DNA of 64,000 bases. Origin: Parachitinimonas caeni (GTDB lineage Bacteria; Pseudomonadota; Gammaproteobacteria; Burkholderiales; Chitinimonadaceae). Below, in pieces: positions 18,976-29,641 of the stretch. The stretch lies in NCBI RefSeq assembly GCF_030129945.1, contig NZ_JARRAF010000014.1, positions 59,977 to 123,976 on the forward strand, in the 5' to 3' direction. The notes under the pieces were generated by a model that worked only from the letters and a program-made list of their open reading frames with translations, ran no database searches and had not been told where the DNA came from. The translations under genes and the position numbers were made by a program. Numbering within the stretch: position 1 is the stretch's first letter; each line of letters begins with the position of its first letter.

Positions 18976-19656
18976 ATGCAGATCACTTCAATGCTTCGTC
19001 GTTCTTTTCTCGGTTTGGGGCTTGCGCTGGTTGCTGGTGCGGCGTTTGGTGAGGTCAAAGTGGGTACGGATTTTGACCTGATCAATCCAGCCCGGCCGGT
19101 TGATACTGCTGGCAAGGTAGAAGTGATCGAGTTTTTCTGGTTTGGTTGCCCGCACTGTAACCATCTGGAACCCGCAGTGGAGAAGTGGGAAAAGACGCTT
19201 GGCAAGGATGTGGTGTTCCGCCGTGAGCACATCATGTGGGAAGGCCGTAACGATATGGCAAACCACGTGAAACTGTTTGTGGCACTCAAGTCGATGGGGA
19301 TCATTGACAAGTACACCCAGGCGGTTTTTGATGCCATTCATAAGGATAGGATTGAGTTGCGTGACGAACCGAAGCTGATGGAATGGGTCGCCAAGCAAGG
19401 AATTGATCGTGCCAAGTTTGAAGCGGCTTACAAGTCTTTCGGTGCGCAAGCGCAGTTTGCCAGGGCGTTGCAATTGACGCGGGATTACAAAGTGAATGGC
19501 GTTCCGACCTTTGTAGTGAATGGCAAGTACACGACGTCCGTGGGCAAGTTTGGTAGCGAAGAACGTTTGTTCGAAGTGTTGAACGAATTGATTGCCAAAG
19601 AGCGTGATGGCTTGAAGCCCGCTGCCAAGGCTGCAGATAAGCCAAAGAAGCAGTAG
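18976..19656 (+). CDS. dsbA: Thiol:disulfide interchange protein DsbA
   Basis: A periplasmic oxidase of 226 residues that introduces disulfides into exported proteins. A signal peptide covers about residues 1-25, ending ...AGAAFG. The active site is C58-P-H-C61 in a thioredoxin fold, and the cis-Pro loop is GVPTFVV. AAAGGAG lies five bases before the ATG. The Lys/Ala-rich tail is typical for betaproteobacterial forms. A bidirectional terminator follows. Confidence 0.95.
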   Translation: MQITSMLRRSFLGLGLALVAGAAFGEVKVGTDFDLINPARPVDTAGKVEVIEFFWFGCPHCNHLEPAVEKWEKTLGKDVVFRREHIMWEGRNDMANHVKLFVALKSMGIIDKYTQAVFDAIHKDRIELRDEPKLMEWVAKQGIDRAKFEAAYKSFGAQAQFARALQLTRDYKVNGVPTFVVNGKYTTSVGKFGSEERLFEVLNELIAKERDGLKPAAKAADKPKKQ

Positions 19657-19683
19657 TCAGTACTGACAAACAGGATGGAAAGG

Positions 19684-19716
19684 AAAAAGGCAGACTTGGT
19701 GGAGTCTGCCTTTTTT
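19684..19716. terminator. Bidirectional terminator between dsbA and the phosphatase gene
   Basis: AAAAAGGCAGACT pairs perfectly with AGTCTGCCTTTTT around a six-base loop. T-runs are present on both strands, as expected between convergent genes. Confidence 0.9.
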
Positions 19717-19735
19717 GCATTTGCGGTAGGGGGGA

Positions 19736-20533
19736 TCAGGTATTGCAGCGTACCCATTTCCGCCATTGTTCGAACAGAACGGGGTTTGAGGCGGCAACCA
19801 CCGAACGCTTCCAGACGTGGTCGCTCCAGTAGTCATCTTGAAACAAACCGGCAATGGCGCCGCCGGCTTCCAGCAAGATCAGGCTGCCTGCCGCGTAGTC
19901 CCATAGCCGTTGTCCACCGTGAATATATAAGTCAAAGCGGCCTGCTGCCAGATAGCACCAGTCCAATGTAGACGCACCCAGATTGCGCTGACTACCAAAT
20001 GGCGCAACGCTCGCCAGTCGCATGGGCAGGCGACCGCCCAACCACTTGACTTCGACGCCTGCAATCGCATCCGGCATGGCAGGTACATGCTTCTTGAGTG
20101 GCAGACGTAGTCCATTCATGTGTGCGCCTTCCCCGACCTCTGCGCAGAAGACCTCATCTGCAACCGGGTTGTAGATAACCCCTAGTACGGGTCTGCCCTG
20201 GCGCATCAGGGCGACGGATATGGCGAAGTACGGTAAGCCATGCACAAAGTTAGTCGTGCCATCGATCGGATCAACTACCCATAGCCCATCTTGATGATTG
20301 GCCCACAGGGTTTCTTGTTCCTCCTCACTCATTTCTTCACCCAGCACCGGTACCGGAACAATTTTCGGTAGCAATTCGGTGAGAGCCCGCTGGGTTTGTA
20401 CGTCTGCTTCGGTAAACAGAGTGCCATCATCTTTGCGGCTGCTGCCTACTCGCAAGAATCGAGGCATGACCTCGGTCTGTGCCACTTCGCGCACAGCGGC
20501 GATTACTTGGTCGAGCAGTGATTCGGCAGTCAT
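19736..20533 (-). CDS. Inositol-monophosphatase family phosphatase
   Basis: A metal-dependent phosphatase of 265 residues. The family signatures are clear: metal site DPIDGTTNFVHG near residue 90, upstream GEEMSEEEQ, and C-terminal WDYAAGSLILLEAGG. Substrate choice within the family (myo-inositol-P, histidinol-P, fructose-1,6-bisP, PAP) cannot be told from the motifs. The start at 20533 has GGGAG six bases upstream. It is convergent with dsbA and separated by a bidirectional terminator. Confidence 0.88.
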   Translation of the reverse strand: MTAESLLDQVIAAVREVAQTEVMPRFLRVGSSRKDDGTLFTEADVQTQRALTELLPKIVPVPVLGEEMSEEEQETLWANHQDGLWVVDPIDGTTNFVHGLPYFAISVALMRQGRPVLGVIYNPVADEVFCAEVGEGAHMNGLRLPLKKHVPAMPDAIAGVEVKWLGGRLPMRLASVAPFGSQRNLGASTLDWCYLAAGRFDLYIHGGQRLWDYAAGSLILLEAGGAIAGLFQDDYWSDHVWKRSVVAASNPVLFEQWRKWVRCNT

Positions 20534-20652
20534 AGAAGGCTCCCTGTTGGAATCTTGTGATTTTACATCGCGGTTTGACCGGTGTTCACATTGTTGCTGC
20601 AGTGCAATCAGCCAGACCAAATCCGGCGGGGAGTGGTCTGCACCTGTTTTGT

Positions 20653-21825
20653 TTACTCGTCAGCATCCGCTTTGGGTTTGCGATTGCTGCCGGCGACCAG
20701 CTTGAATTCATACAACCGGCACTCCAGTGCGCCGTTGAATAGCGGCGTGCGACGGCTGGCCGAAAGACGGATCAGCTTGATCAGCATGGGGTCCGCCGTA
20801 AAGACAAAAGCTCGCCAACCTGAAAATTGTCGTTTCAATGCATGGCCCAGCTCCGGGTAGAACGCGGCCAGGGCTTCCTGTTCTGAGAGCCGTACACCGT
20901 ATGGCGGGTTGCTCAGCCAGATGCCTTTGTCTGCCGGGGCTTCGCGCTCAAGTACATCGCGCCGCGACAGCCGGATTGCATCAGCCAGACCGGCAGCGTC
21001 CAGATTAGCGGCTGCGGCGTCCAGCGCTTGGGCGTCGATATCACTACCAAAGATCGGTAGCAGGTCGTCTGCTGGCTTCGCCCGGCTTAATGCTTGCGAG
21101 CGCAGGTTTTCCCATTGGGATGGGTTGAAATGGCTGAATTTCTCAAAAGCAAAGTGGCGAGCGTGGCCGGGTGGTATGTTCAGCGCCATCCAGGCGGCCT
21201 CGATGAGGAAGGTGCCCGAGCCGCACATCGGGTCCAACAAGGGCTCGCCAGCTTGCCAGCCGGTCAATCCCAGAATGCCGGCTGCGAGATTCTCGCGTAG
21301 CGGCGCTTCACCGGTTTGCTGGCGATAGCCACGTTTAAACAGGGCTTCCCCTGAGGTATCAAGATAAATCTGCGCCCAGCGGTCAGTCAGGAAAGCGTGA
21401 ATGCGGATGTCGGGGGCGTGAGTGTCTACACTTGGGCGTGAGCCAGTACGAGCACGAAAGCCATCGCATACCGCGTCTTTGACCTTGAGCGCAACGAATT
21501 CGAGGCTGCGCAGGGGGCATTTGTTGCCAGTGACGGCGACTTTGAGGGTGAGGTTGACATCAAATAGTTCGGCCCAGTCGGTTTTGCGGCAGATGCGATA
21601 AATATCCTCTTCCGTGCGATAGGGGCCTTCGCCCACCATCCACAAAATACGGCTGGCAACCCGGCTTTCCAGGTTGGCCCGCAGCATGACCTGCCATTCG
21701 GCAATAAACGCGGCACCGCCATCGGTCGCTTCGATGTCGCGGGCACCCAGCGTCTGCAATTCCTTGGTCAGGACGGATTCCAGGCCGCGAGGGCAGGGGG
21801 CAAAGAAGCGAAAAGTTTGTTTCAT
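20653..21825 (-). CDS. rlmL: THUMP-domain 23S rRNA methyltransferase, RlmL-like
   Basis: A protein of 390 residues. The N-terminal ferredoxin-like and THUMP domains (FAPCPRGLESVLTKEL near residue 8) are followed by a UPF0020-type methyltransferase with SAM motif LLDPMCGSGTFLIEAA near residue 197 and catalytic SNPPYG. This is the RlmL half that makes m2G2445 in 23S rRNA in E. coli. The RlmK half found fused in E. coli is absent, as in many betaproteobacteria. The role is inferred by family. Confidence 0.85.
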   Translation of the reverse strand: MKQTFRFFAPCPRGLESVLTKELQTLGARDIEATDGGAAFIAEWQVMLRANLESRVASRILWMVGEGPYRTEEDIYRICRKTDWAELFDVNLTLKVAVTGNKCPLRSLEFVALKVKDAVCDGFRARTGSRPSVDTHAPDIRIHAFLTDRWAQIYLDTSGEALFKRGYRQQTGEAPLRENLAAGILGLTGWQAGEPLLDPMCGSGTFLIEAAWMALNIPPGHARHFAFEKFSHFNPSQWENLRSQALSRAKPADDLLPIFGSDIDAQALDAAAANLDAAGLADAIRLSRRDVLEREAPADKGIWLSNPPYGVRLSEQEALAAFYPELGHALKRQFSGWRAFVFTADPMLIKLIRLSASRRTPLFNGALECRLYEFKLVAGSNRKPKADADE

Positions 21826-21900
21826 CGTTGATACTCAAGGTGATTGCGGCGCCACCAGAAGCCATGGCGCGAAGGCAGATAGTAAATTGCTTGGTTCCAT

Positions 21901-22266
21901 TCAAGGCTGAGGCAGGTAAGTAGCAAGGCCGCTTTGTACCTTTTTACTCAGCTTGGCGCGCACCATCAGGTACGACTGGGCAAGCAGATGGGTAAGTGTG
22001 GCGTCATCCAGCAGTGCTGGGCTTTCCATTTGTACCCAATGGGCGCGTGCCAGATAGGGCGCGGGCCGGATGCCTGGCCGATCTGTCAGCTCCAGAAAAC
22101 GTTCTGGCGCGACTTTGAACGACACAGCGCTGGAGACCTTGGGGTCGGCGTGGCGTACACAGAACATCTTGTCGCACACCGAGTAGACCAGATAGACCTG
22201 CCACTTCAAGTCTAGAGTGACGCCGGGCAGGTTGAGACAAAACCGATCAACGGACTCGATATCCAA
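21901..22266 (-). CDS. MmcQ/YjbR family protein
   Basis: A 121-residue protein of the YjbR/CyaY-like fold. Characteristic segments are FCLNLPGVTLDLKW at the start, AVSFKVAPERFLELTDRPGI and YLARAHWVQM. The family is often annotated as DNA-binding, but the function is not established. It ends 75 bases before rlmL and follows the SMC gene by 12 bases, so it may be cotranscribed with the condensin-like genes. Confidence 0.85.
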   Translation of the reverse strand: MDIESVDRFCLNLPGVTLDLKWQVYLVYSVCDKMFCVRHADPKVSSAVSFKVAPERFLELTDRPGIRPAPYLARAHWVQMESPALLDDATLTHLLAQSYLMVRAKLSKKVQSGLATYLPQP

Positions 22267-22278
22267 GAGGCGATACTC

Positions 22279-25098
22279 CTATTGATCCGCTCTCGCCAGT
22301 GCTGCAGTGCGGCGTCTGGCTTGGCTGATGACAGGGGCCCAGCGCTCTCCAGGGCGTTTTTTGTAGGTACACAGGGTCAGCTCGCTCGGGGCAAAGGCAT
22401 TCACGTTATGCGTGAGTGGCGTCGTGATCAGATACTGTGCCTGTGTGGCCTTGAGGAAGGCGCCTACTTTGTCGATGTTCAGTACATCAAGGTGGGCGAA
22501 GGGCTCATCAATGAAGACGAATCCTGATGGGTTGGTTTCGTCCATCATCAGTCCGATCAGCAGAATCAGCGACTTCATTACCTGCTGGCCACCCGAGGCT
22601 TCGCCATCATTCAGCCCCATCATGCCCTTTTGGTCAAAGTCAAAGCGTACAACCAGACCCGCTTGGCCGAGCACGCCATCATCGTTATCGAGATGCGGTG
22701 GGTCTACTTCGACAGCGATCCCCGCCAGCTCGCCCAGACGTTTGATGTTGAGCGCGTAGGCTCGAATGGTGGCGCGCAGCTTGTTGATGTAGGCGCTACG
22801 GGCCTCGTCGGTCAGCTCGCGTGCCCGTTCTACTTCGCGGCCACGGTTCTGGGTTTCGCGCTCCAGGCCGTTAAAATCCTGCTGCATTTTTTCCCGTAGT
22901 TCCAGAACGCTGGCGTCGCGCTCCCAGTCGCCATGCTCAATGCGTTCGCGCTGCCGGTGGATTTCGTGCAGGGCGTTCTTCTCGGAGCCCCATTCTTCGC
23001 GCAAGCCGGCCAACGTGCTGAAATCCATGCCGCTGGTTTCCAGCTCATCGCGCAGCCTTTCGACTTCTGCAATCTGTCGCGTCTGTTCGGCCTGACGGCT
23101 TTCCACTTGCGTCATCAACTCCTTCACCTGCTTGAGCAGCTGAGTCTGTTCATGTTGGGCCCGATGCAGCAGTTCCTTGGTGGCATCGGTTTCCTTGCGT
23201 GCTTCATCCTTGGCGGCTTGCAGGGTGGCGATTTCACCGCCAAGCCGCTGCGCCTCCACTCTCAGTTCCGGCAGCATTTTCTCGGCGGCATCGAATTCAT
23301 CCTGACGTGCCGCCAATTGCTGAATGGCATCCATGCCAGCCAGTTGCATCTGCTGGCTGGCAATCTGCCGCCCCAGCTCAAGCGAGGTGCCTTCCCAGTC
23401 AAGGATCTGCTGGTTCAGATCACGCAATTGCCGGCTGATGGCTTCGACCCGCGAGCGTCGCGCCGCTTCGCCGAAAGCATGGTCCCGAGTCTCAATGCCG
23501 ATATGGCGGGCGCCACGTCTTTCCTTGTGATAGCCCTCGGGGGTGATCCAATCCCCAGCCTGGCGGGCGCCAGCCTCAACCGATTTGATGCGCTGTACAT
23601 TCGCCAGCTGGCGTACCAGCCATGCCGGGGCATCGCCTTTGAAGTCGAGAATTTCCAGTATCGAGCCGGGTGTCGCGCTTGGAACCGGCTCGCGCTCGGG
23701 CACGATAAAGTGGCGATAGCGTAATCGCTGGCCGATTTGAAAGGCGGCTTGGCGATCGGATTCGCGATTGAGCAGGATGATGTGCCGATACGGTGCCAGT
23801 AGCGCTTCAACAGCGGCCTGCCAGTCGGTGTCCACAACCTCGACCAGCTCAGTCAGCATTTGATGGGGAATGCCAGCTTCATCAAGCGCCGCCCGCATCT
23901 GGCGGACAAAGGGTTCGCTGGGCTGGCTGCCTCCTTGCAGAGCGCTTTGCTGCTCGGCCAGATGCTCACGCTCCTGTTTTGCGGTTTTGATGCGGGCTTG
24001 CAGCTCGGTTTGCTGGCTGCGTAACAAGGCAATCTGCTCGGCCAGCTCCACGGCATCGGTGCCGGATTCGCGCTCGGCGAGGGCTTTCAGCTTGTTGCGC
24101 TGCTCCAGTAGCTTCTCGGCGGACTTTGCCTCGCTGCCGGCTTGTTGAAAGGGGCCAAACAGCGCCTTGTACTGCTGATCCAGATGGGTTTCGTTGGCTT
24201 TCGCGGCATCGGCGCGGGCTTGCAATTGGCGCAACTCGGCATCAATGGATTCCAGCTCGGTTTGTCGCGCATCCAGCTCGCGTCGGACGCCTTTGTACTG
24301 GTTGACGTAACCATCGCGCGAATCGCAGGCATCCAGGTAGCGCAGCGCAGGCAGAACATGCCGCTCAATCCGCTCGACCTCGGTTTCCAGACTGCGCCAG
24401 TCTTGATAGCGCTGGGCGCGGCTGCGCATCTGCTCCACTCTGGCGGCGAGGCCGTCCAGCTGGCGGGTCAATTCCCCCAGCTCGCGCTCGGCTTCACGCT
24501 GTTCGGATTTGGCCTGCTGGTAGTTGTCGAGAACCTGTTTGTCGCCAAATACCTGAAACACCAAGTCCAGCAAGGGCTTGGGGCCATACTCGCAGAGTTT
24601 GTCAGTATCGCCCTGCTCCAGCGCCAAGACTTCGGCAATCGCGCGAGTCAGGCCGGCTTGTTCCAGTATCAGCTTGTATTCGTTGACACCTAGCCATTTG
24701 AGCTGGTCTTCGCTAGCTGGTCCTAGCTCGACTTCACCGTCCACGACAGCATATTGGCGAATCCAGTCGCCCCCCTGTTTCTTGATGCGGCAGAACAGAG
24801 TGACTTTTTCGTTGGTCAGCGGGAAGAAGGGGTTGGGGAACAACCCGCCACCTTTGCGGCGTGGGTTATCGACAACGCCGCGCAGCCAGGCAACGGGCTC
24901 GGTGCTGTTGCGAACATAGCGTTTGTAGTCACGTCGCCCGGAACAGCGTAGTGACAGCAAGGTGCGCAGGGCATCAAGCAAGGTGGTTTTGCCAGAGCCA
25001 TTCGGGCCAACAATCGTGACGATCTGGGCATCCAGCGGGACTTCGATGCTGCGCCAGAAATCCCAATTACGCATTTCAAGTTTTCGGAACTGGAACAT
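22279..25098 (-). CDS. SMC-like ATPase of an Mks (MukBEF-type) condensin
   Basis: A 939-residue ATPase with SMC layout: N-terminal Walker A GPNGSGKTTL at residues 31-40, long coiled coils either side of a central hinge-like globular region (about residues 400-540), then a C-terminal head with signature EASGGQQVMKSL and Walker B FVFIDEPFAHLD. It is shorter than MukB and close in size to MksB. It lies directly after the MksE-like gene, and the kleisin-like gene is upstream, giving the order F-(HAD)-E-B. The expected role is DNA loop extrusion and chromosome organisation. No JetD/MksG nuclease gene is nearby. Confidence 0.75.
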   Translation of the reverse strand: MFQFRKLEMRNWDFWRSIEVPLDAQIVTIVGPNGSGKTTLLDALRTLLSLRCSGRRDYKRYVRNSTEPVAWLRGVVDNPRRKGGGLFPNPFFPLTNEKVTLFCRIKKQGGDWIRQYAVVDGEVELGPASEDQLKWLGVNEYKLILEQAGLTRAIAEVLALEQGDTDKLCEYGPKPLLDLVFQVFGDKQVLDNYQQAKSEQREAERELGELTRQLDGLAARVEQMRSRAQRYQDWRSLETEVERIERHVLPALRYLDACDSRDGYVNQYKGVRRELDARQTELESIDAELRQLQARADAAKANETHLDQQYKALFGPFQQAGSEAKSAEKLLEQRNKLKALAERESGTDAVELAEQIALLRSQQTELQARIKTAKQEREHLAEQQSALQGGSQPSEPFVRQMRAALDEAGIPHQMLTELVEVVDTDWQAAVEALLAPYRHIILLNRESDRQAAFQIGQRLRYRHFIVPEREPVPSATPGSILEILDFKGDAPAWLVRQLANVQRIKSVEAGARQAGDWITPEGYHKERRGARHIGIETRDHAFGEAARRSRVEAISRQLRDLNQQILDWEGTSLELGRQIASQQMQLAGMDAIQQLAARQDEFDAAEKMLPELRVEAQRLGGEIATLQAAKDEARKETDATKELLHRAQHEQTQLLKQVKELMTQVESRQAEQTRQIAEVERLRDELETSGMDFSTLAGLREEWGSEKNALHEIHRQRERIEHGDWERDASVLELREKMQQDFNGLERETQNRGREVERARELTDEARSAYINKLRATIRAYALNIKRLGELAGIAVEVDPPHLDNDDGVLGQAGLVVRFDFDQKGMMGLNDGEASGGQQVMKSLILLIGLMMDETNPSGFVFIDEPFAHLDVLNIDKVGAFLKATQAQYLITTPLTHNVNAFAPSELTLCTYKKRPGERWAPVISQARRRTAALARADQ

Positions 25099-25101
25099 GG
25101 C

Positions 25102-25761
25102 TCAGTACTTGTTGGTTTCGTGGGTGGTTTCGCTGGCGCGACGTTTCAGCACTTCGCCCAGTGTGCCTTCGATGATCCGAGGGGCCAGGATCGAGTAGTC
25201 GAGCATCAAATCCAACATGGGGCCTTCCATGACCATCTTGTTTCGGCGCTCGATAAACCCCAGCCGGGCCAGCTGCCCGAGGTTGGCATTCATACGGGTC
25301 TTTCCCCCCAGACGGTCACGATAATCAGCATAAATGGCATCTTCCGGCACGCCGACCGACACTTCTTCACCCTGTAACAGGGGCTTTTCTGCACCGAACA
25401 TATCGCCCTGGCCTTCGTTGTCCTTTTCGGCGCGGGAAATCTGGCGCTCGCGCTTGGGCAAAATGATCAAGGCCCACAAGATGATCAACAGCGCGATGGC
25501 ATCGCGAGGCAACCCCATATTGTTGGATAGCCAGGCTTCGCTATCTCCGAATACGAAGGCTTCCATGTCTTGCTGCAATCCGACCGCAATATGCTCGGCA
25601 TAAGGGTTCTCCAGCAGCATCAGGCCCACTTCGGCCAGACGATGCTCAAGCGCCCGCCGGAACTCTTCGTCGATCAAGGCCCGGCGTGCCAGCGGGTCGG
25701 CACGGGGCAGATAGCGATGGGCGATCAATTTGGCACAGAGTATGGAAAGTGCGTTGTCCAA
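25102..25761 (-). CDS. MksE-like small winged-helix subunit of the condensin-like complex
   Basis: A 219-residue acidic protein. The pattern HRLAEVGLMLLENPYAEHIA followed by AIALLIILWALIILPKRER and a winged-helix-like C-terminus (TRMNANLGQLARLGFIERR) matches MksE/JetB-type subunits that bridge kleisin and SMC. The start appears to be TTG at 25761, with GAGG five bases upstream; no ATG fits. It ends three bases before the SMC gene. Confidence 0.65.
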   Translation of the reverse strand: MDNALSILCAKLIAHRYLPRADPLARRALIDEEFRRALEHRLAEVGLMLLENPYAEHIAVGLQQDMEAFVFGDSEAWLSNNMGLPRDAIALLIILWALIILPKRERQISRAEKDNEGQGDMFGAEKPLLQGEEVSVGVPEDAIYADYRDRLGGKTRMNANLGQLARLGFIERRNKMVMEGPMLDLMLDYSILAPRIIEGTLGEVLKRRASETTHETNKY

Positions 25762-25773
25762 AGTGGCCTCGGT

Positions 25774-26388
25774 TTAATCAAGTGGAGCCCCCCACTCGCG
25801 CAGGCGGGAGCGGGTATGGGCGGGGTCGGTGTGATGAATGGCCAGAAAGCCGATTTGTTCTGCGGCGGCAATGTTTTTGGCACTGTCGTCAATAAAGATG
25901 CAGCGCTCTGCGGCGTGGCCGATACGATTCAATAGCAGGTGATAGATGGCGGGGTCGGGCTTTGCCAGTTTCTCTTGTCCCGATACCACGATGTCGCGGA
26001 ACTTGCCAATCACCTGAGGATAGTGGGCTTCAGCATAGGGGAAGGTTTCTGCCGACCAATTGGTCAGCCCATAAAGTGGTACGCCAGCGGTATGCAGCGC
26101 ATCAAGCAAGCTGATTCCGGCGGGTAGCGTTCCTGCCAGAGTTTCCGGCCAGCGTTCGTAGTAAGGACGGATCAGGTCTTCGAGGTGCGGAAACGCAGCG
26201 ATTTTTTCATCCAGTGCTTCGCTGATGGGTCTGCCGGCATCTTGATGGGCATTCCAGTCGAGCGTACATACCTCTGCCAGAAATTGTTCACGTGCCGCCA
26301 GATCCGGAATCAGGTGTTGATAGAGATAGTGCGGGTTCCAATCGAACAGTACGCCGCCAAAGTCAAAGACTACCGCATCGAATTGCAT
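25774..26388 (-). CDS. HAD-superfamily phosphatase, YihX-like
   Basis: A 204-residue HAD-IA hydrolase. Motif I is VVFDFGGVLFDW, with Gly where most family members have the second Asp, as in YihX-type proteins. Motif II is YGLTNWS, motif III lies around EKLAKPDP, and motif IV is CIFIDDSAKN. Such enzymes remove phosphate from sugar phosphates or similar small molecules. It sits between the kleisin-like and MksE-like genes with gaps of 12-13 bases, so it is cotranscribed with a condensin operon although its chemistry seems unrelated. Confidence 0.85.
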   Translation of the reverse strand: MQFDAVVFDFGGVLFDWNPHYLYQHLIPDLAAREQFLAEVCTLDWNAHQDAGRPISEALDEKIAAFPHLEDLIRPYYERWPETLAGTLPAGISLLDALHTAGVPLYGLTNWSAETFPYAEAHYPQVIGKFRDIVVSGQEKLAKPDPAIYHLLLNRIGHAAERCIFIDDSAKNIAAAEQIGFLAIHHTDPAHTRSRLREWGAPLD

Positions 26389-26401
26389 GGAATGTTCGGC
26401 C

Positions 26402-27652
26402 TCAGTTGGGTTTCAGGATGCCGCGCGAGATAAGGGCGACTTCCGGATGATCAAGCGTTTCGATGTCGCTGCTTTGTTCTAGTTGCAACGGCAGTTTGAC
26501 AATTTCCCCGACAATGCTTTTTTCAAGCGCCGCCTCTGCATCGCCAAGCAGAGAAAGGAGCGAGAGCCGATAGGCCGTTTCGGGGTAGGTGTCCGCCAAA
26601 ACAGTTTCCGCCAGTGTGGCGGGCTCCTGGATATGAGCCAGCTGTTGGTACAGGGCTTCTGCCTCGAATAGCCGTTCCGCATTCGGAGCAGAGAGCTCTG
26701 GCGCCGCAACCTTCTCTGGCATGTCGGGCGTCAAAGCGGCTTCGCGTTCGCGTTCGACGAGTTCGAATTCTGCAATATCCACAAGCTCCGCTGCGGTAAC
26801 AAATGCTGGCTGTGGCGGAAAGCGCAACATGCCGGCAGCCATGTCAGCCAAGTCGTTGCGAGGGGCTGAGCGCAACCATTCTGCAATGTCGGTCGAAGTC
26901 AGGCCCGAGCTGCCAAGGTGCACACGCTGAGATTGGAGCTGGTTGAGTCGGCGCTGGAAGCTGCCGGTAAGCCGCAGGATGCGTGACTGTGCCAGTCCGA
27001 TTGCCTGGACGTGATCCAGGGTTCGCCGATCCAGGCTTTCATCGGCAAACATGGCCCGGATGATCTCAGTACCTTTCTGAACCCAGCGCCAAACGGCTTC
27101 CAGCCGGCTTTGTGCTTTCTGGATCTGAAATTCGGATTGCGATTCGAGCGCTGCCTCAAAGTAGGCGTAAAGCTCGTTCAGACGGGCTAGCAGGTGCTGC
27201 AGCGTTTCGTTGGAAATTTGTCCCAGTTGCTGCTGTCCGGCCGCCTGTGCGGTCAGATAGCCTAGCTCGGCATCCTGTTCGGCAAAGGCCAACAAGGTTG
27301 AGATGGCCGCCAGCGCAACCCGGCCGGCTTCGGCCAATTGATAGAGCCCATCGTCGCCATCCCACAGGAGTAGCCCGTTTTCACGCAGGCGTGCCAGGAC
27401 AGTTTTCAGCTTGACCGGCTGCACATAGGCGAAGTGGGCTTCCAGCTGCTGCGGTGACCAGCGCGGCTCGTGGCCACGCGCACCGATCTCTCGCAAAATC
27501 AGCAATCGCACCAGTACCTGCTCTTCATTGCCATGAAACAAGGTAATGAACGCATGCAGGAAGTCTCGTGCCTGCATCAGCTCGGAGAGCGGTGTCAGGT
27601 CGGCAGGATTGATGGTGGGGATAAAAAAATCAGCGAGGCGCTCGTCTGACAT
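26402..27652 (-). CDS. Kleisin-like subunit (MksF/JetA-type) of the condensin-like complex
   Basis: A 416-residue acidic, helical protein. The N-terminal third is winged-helix-like (RLLILREIGARGHEPRWSPQ ... LKTVLARLRENGLLLWD), the middle is coiled coil (HLLARLNELYAYFEAALESQ) and the C-terminus is again compact. The layout and position upstream of MksE- and SMC-like genes suggest the kleisin. The family match is from overall pattern, so it is less certain than for the SMC gene. Confidence 0.6.
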   Translation of the reverse strand: MSDERLADFFIPTINPADLTPLSELMQARDFLHAFITLFHGNEEQVLVRLLILREIGARGHEPRWSPQQLEAHFAYVQPVKLKTVLARLRENGLLLWDGDDGLYQLAEAGRVALAAISTLLAFAEQDAELGYLTAQAAGQQQLGQISNETLQHLLARLNELYAYFEAALESQSEFQIQKAQSRLEAVWRWVQKGTEIIRAMFADESLDRRTLDHVQAIGLAQSRILRLTGSFQRRLNQLQSQRVHLGSSGLTSTDIAEWLRSAPRNDLADMAAGMLRFPPQPAFVTAAELVDIAEFELVEREREAALTPDMPEKVAAPELSAPNAERLFEAEALYQQLAHIQEPATLAETVLADTYPETAYRLSLLSLLGDAEAALEKSIVGEIVKLPLQLEQSSDIETLDHPEVALISRGILKPN

Positions 27653-27726
27653 CTTCAGACCTTTATGCGTGCTGGTTGCGGAAAGAGCCGCATGGCGCGG
27701 CTCTTGTTGTCTGCCAGGTCGGTCAC

Positions 27727-28959
<1,233 letters not shown>

Positions 28960-29238
28960 TTATGCTTCTGCTTCTACGCCGGTGTACGGAATAACCGTAA
29001 CAATCTTGCGGCGCTGAGCACCCTTGACCGAGAACTGAACGTAACCATCAGCCTTGGCGAACAGAGTGTGATCCTTGCCCATACCAACATTTTCACCAGC
29101 GTGGAACTTGGTACCACGCTGACGGATGATGATCGAGCCAGCGGGGATCAGCTCACCACCGTAAACCTTGGTACCCAGTCGTTTGGCCTCGGAGTCGCGG
29201 CCGTTACGCGAGCTACCGCCTGCTTTTTTATGTGCCAT
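28960..29238 (-). CDS. rpmA: 50S ribosomal protein L27
   Basis: A 92-residue ribosomal protein. The N-terminus [20 protein letters not shown] and the segment [16 protein letters not shown] are diagnostic. L27 sits near the peptidyl-transferase centre. The gene follows rplU by 15 bases and is closed by the terminator at 28904-28931. Confidence 0.98.
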   Translation of the reverse strand: MAHKKAGGSSRNGRDSEAKRLGTKVYGGELIPAGSIIIRQRGTKFHAGENVGMGKDHTLFAKADGYVQFSVKGAQRRKIVTVIPYTGVEAEA

Positions 29239-29253
29239 GTTGCAACTCCTTGC

Positions 29254-29565
29254 TTACTTGACGATGGCGTCGATGCGAATTTCGGTGAAGTTCTGGCGAT
29301 GGCCCTGGCGCTTTTGATAGTGCTTACGGCGACGCATCTTGAAGATGCGGACCTTCTCGCCACGACCATGAGCAACCACGGTGGCCTTGATCGATGCGCC
29401 AGCTACCAGCGGGGCACCAATCGAAACCGCTTCACCGTCAACCACCATCAGTACCTGATCCAGTACGATTTGGCTCTCGATGTCGGCGGTGATCTGTTCT
29501 ACTTTCAATTTTTCGCCAATGGCAACTTTGTACTGCTTGCCACCGGTTTTTACGACCGCGTACAT
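29254..29565 (-). CDS. rplU: 50S ribosomal protein L21
   Basis: A 103-residue protein beginning [20 protein letters not shown], with the C-terminal signature [15 protein letters not shown]. It is the first gene of the rplU-rpmA pair. It has CAGGAG before the ATG, a leader hairpin and a clear sigma-70 promoter upstream. Confidence 0.98.
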   Translation of the reverse strand: MYAVVKTGGKQYKVAIGEKLKVEQITADIESQIVLDQVLMVVDGEAVSIGAPLVAGASIKATVVAHGRGEKVRIFKMRRRKHYQKRQGHRQNFTEIRIDAIVK

Positions 29566-29586
29566 GACATTGAACTCCTGTTTACA

Positions 29587-29604
29587 CCCCGCACCACTGC
29601 GGGG
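29587..29604 (-). promoter_or_regulatory. Hairpin in the rplU leader
   Basis: CCCCGCA pairs with TGCGGGG around a four-base loop. It sits at the predicted 5' end of the rplU message, between the promoter and the ribosome-binding site. It could stabilise the transcript or take part in feedback by a ribosomal protein; that is inference. Confidence 0.5.
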
Positions 29605-29612
29605 AACCGTCC

Positions 29613-29641
29613 ATGATAGGGAAGTGTATGAATTCAGTCAA
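29613..29641 (-). promoter_or_regulatory. Sigma-70 promoter of rplU-rpmA
   Basis: On the minus strand TTGACT is followed after exactly 17 bases by TATCAT, a near-consensus pair. Transcription would start at about 29606, some 40 bases before the rplU start codon. Confidence 0.8.
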
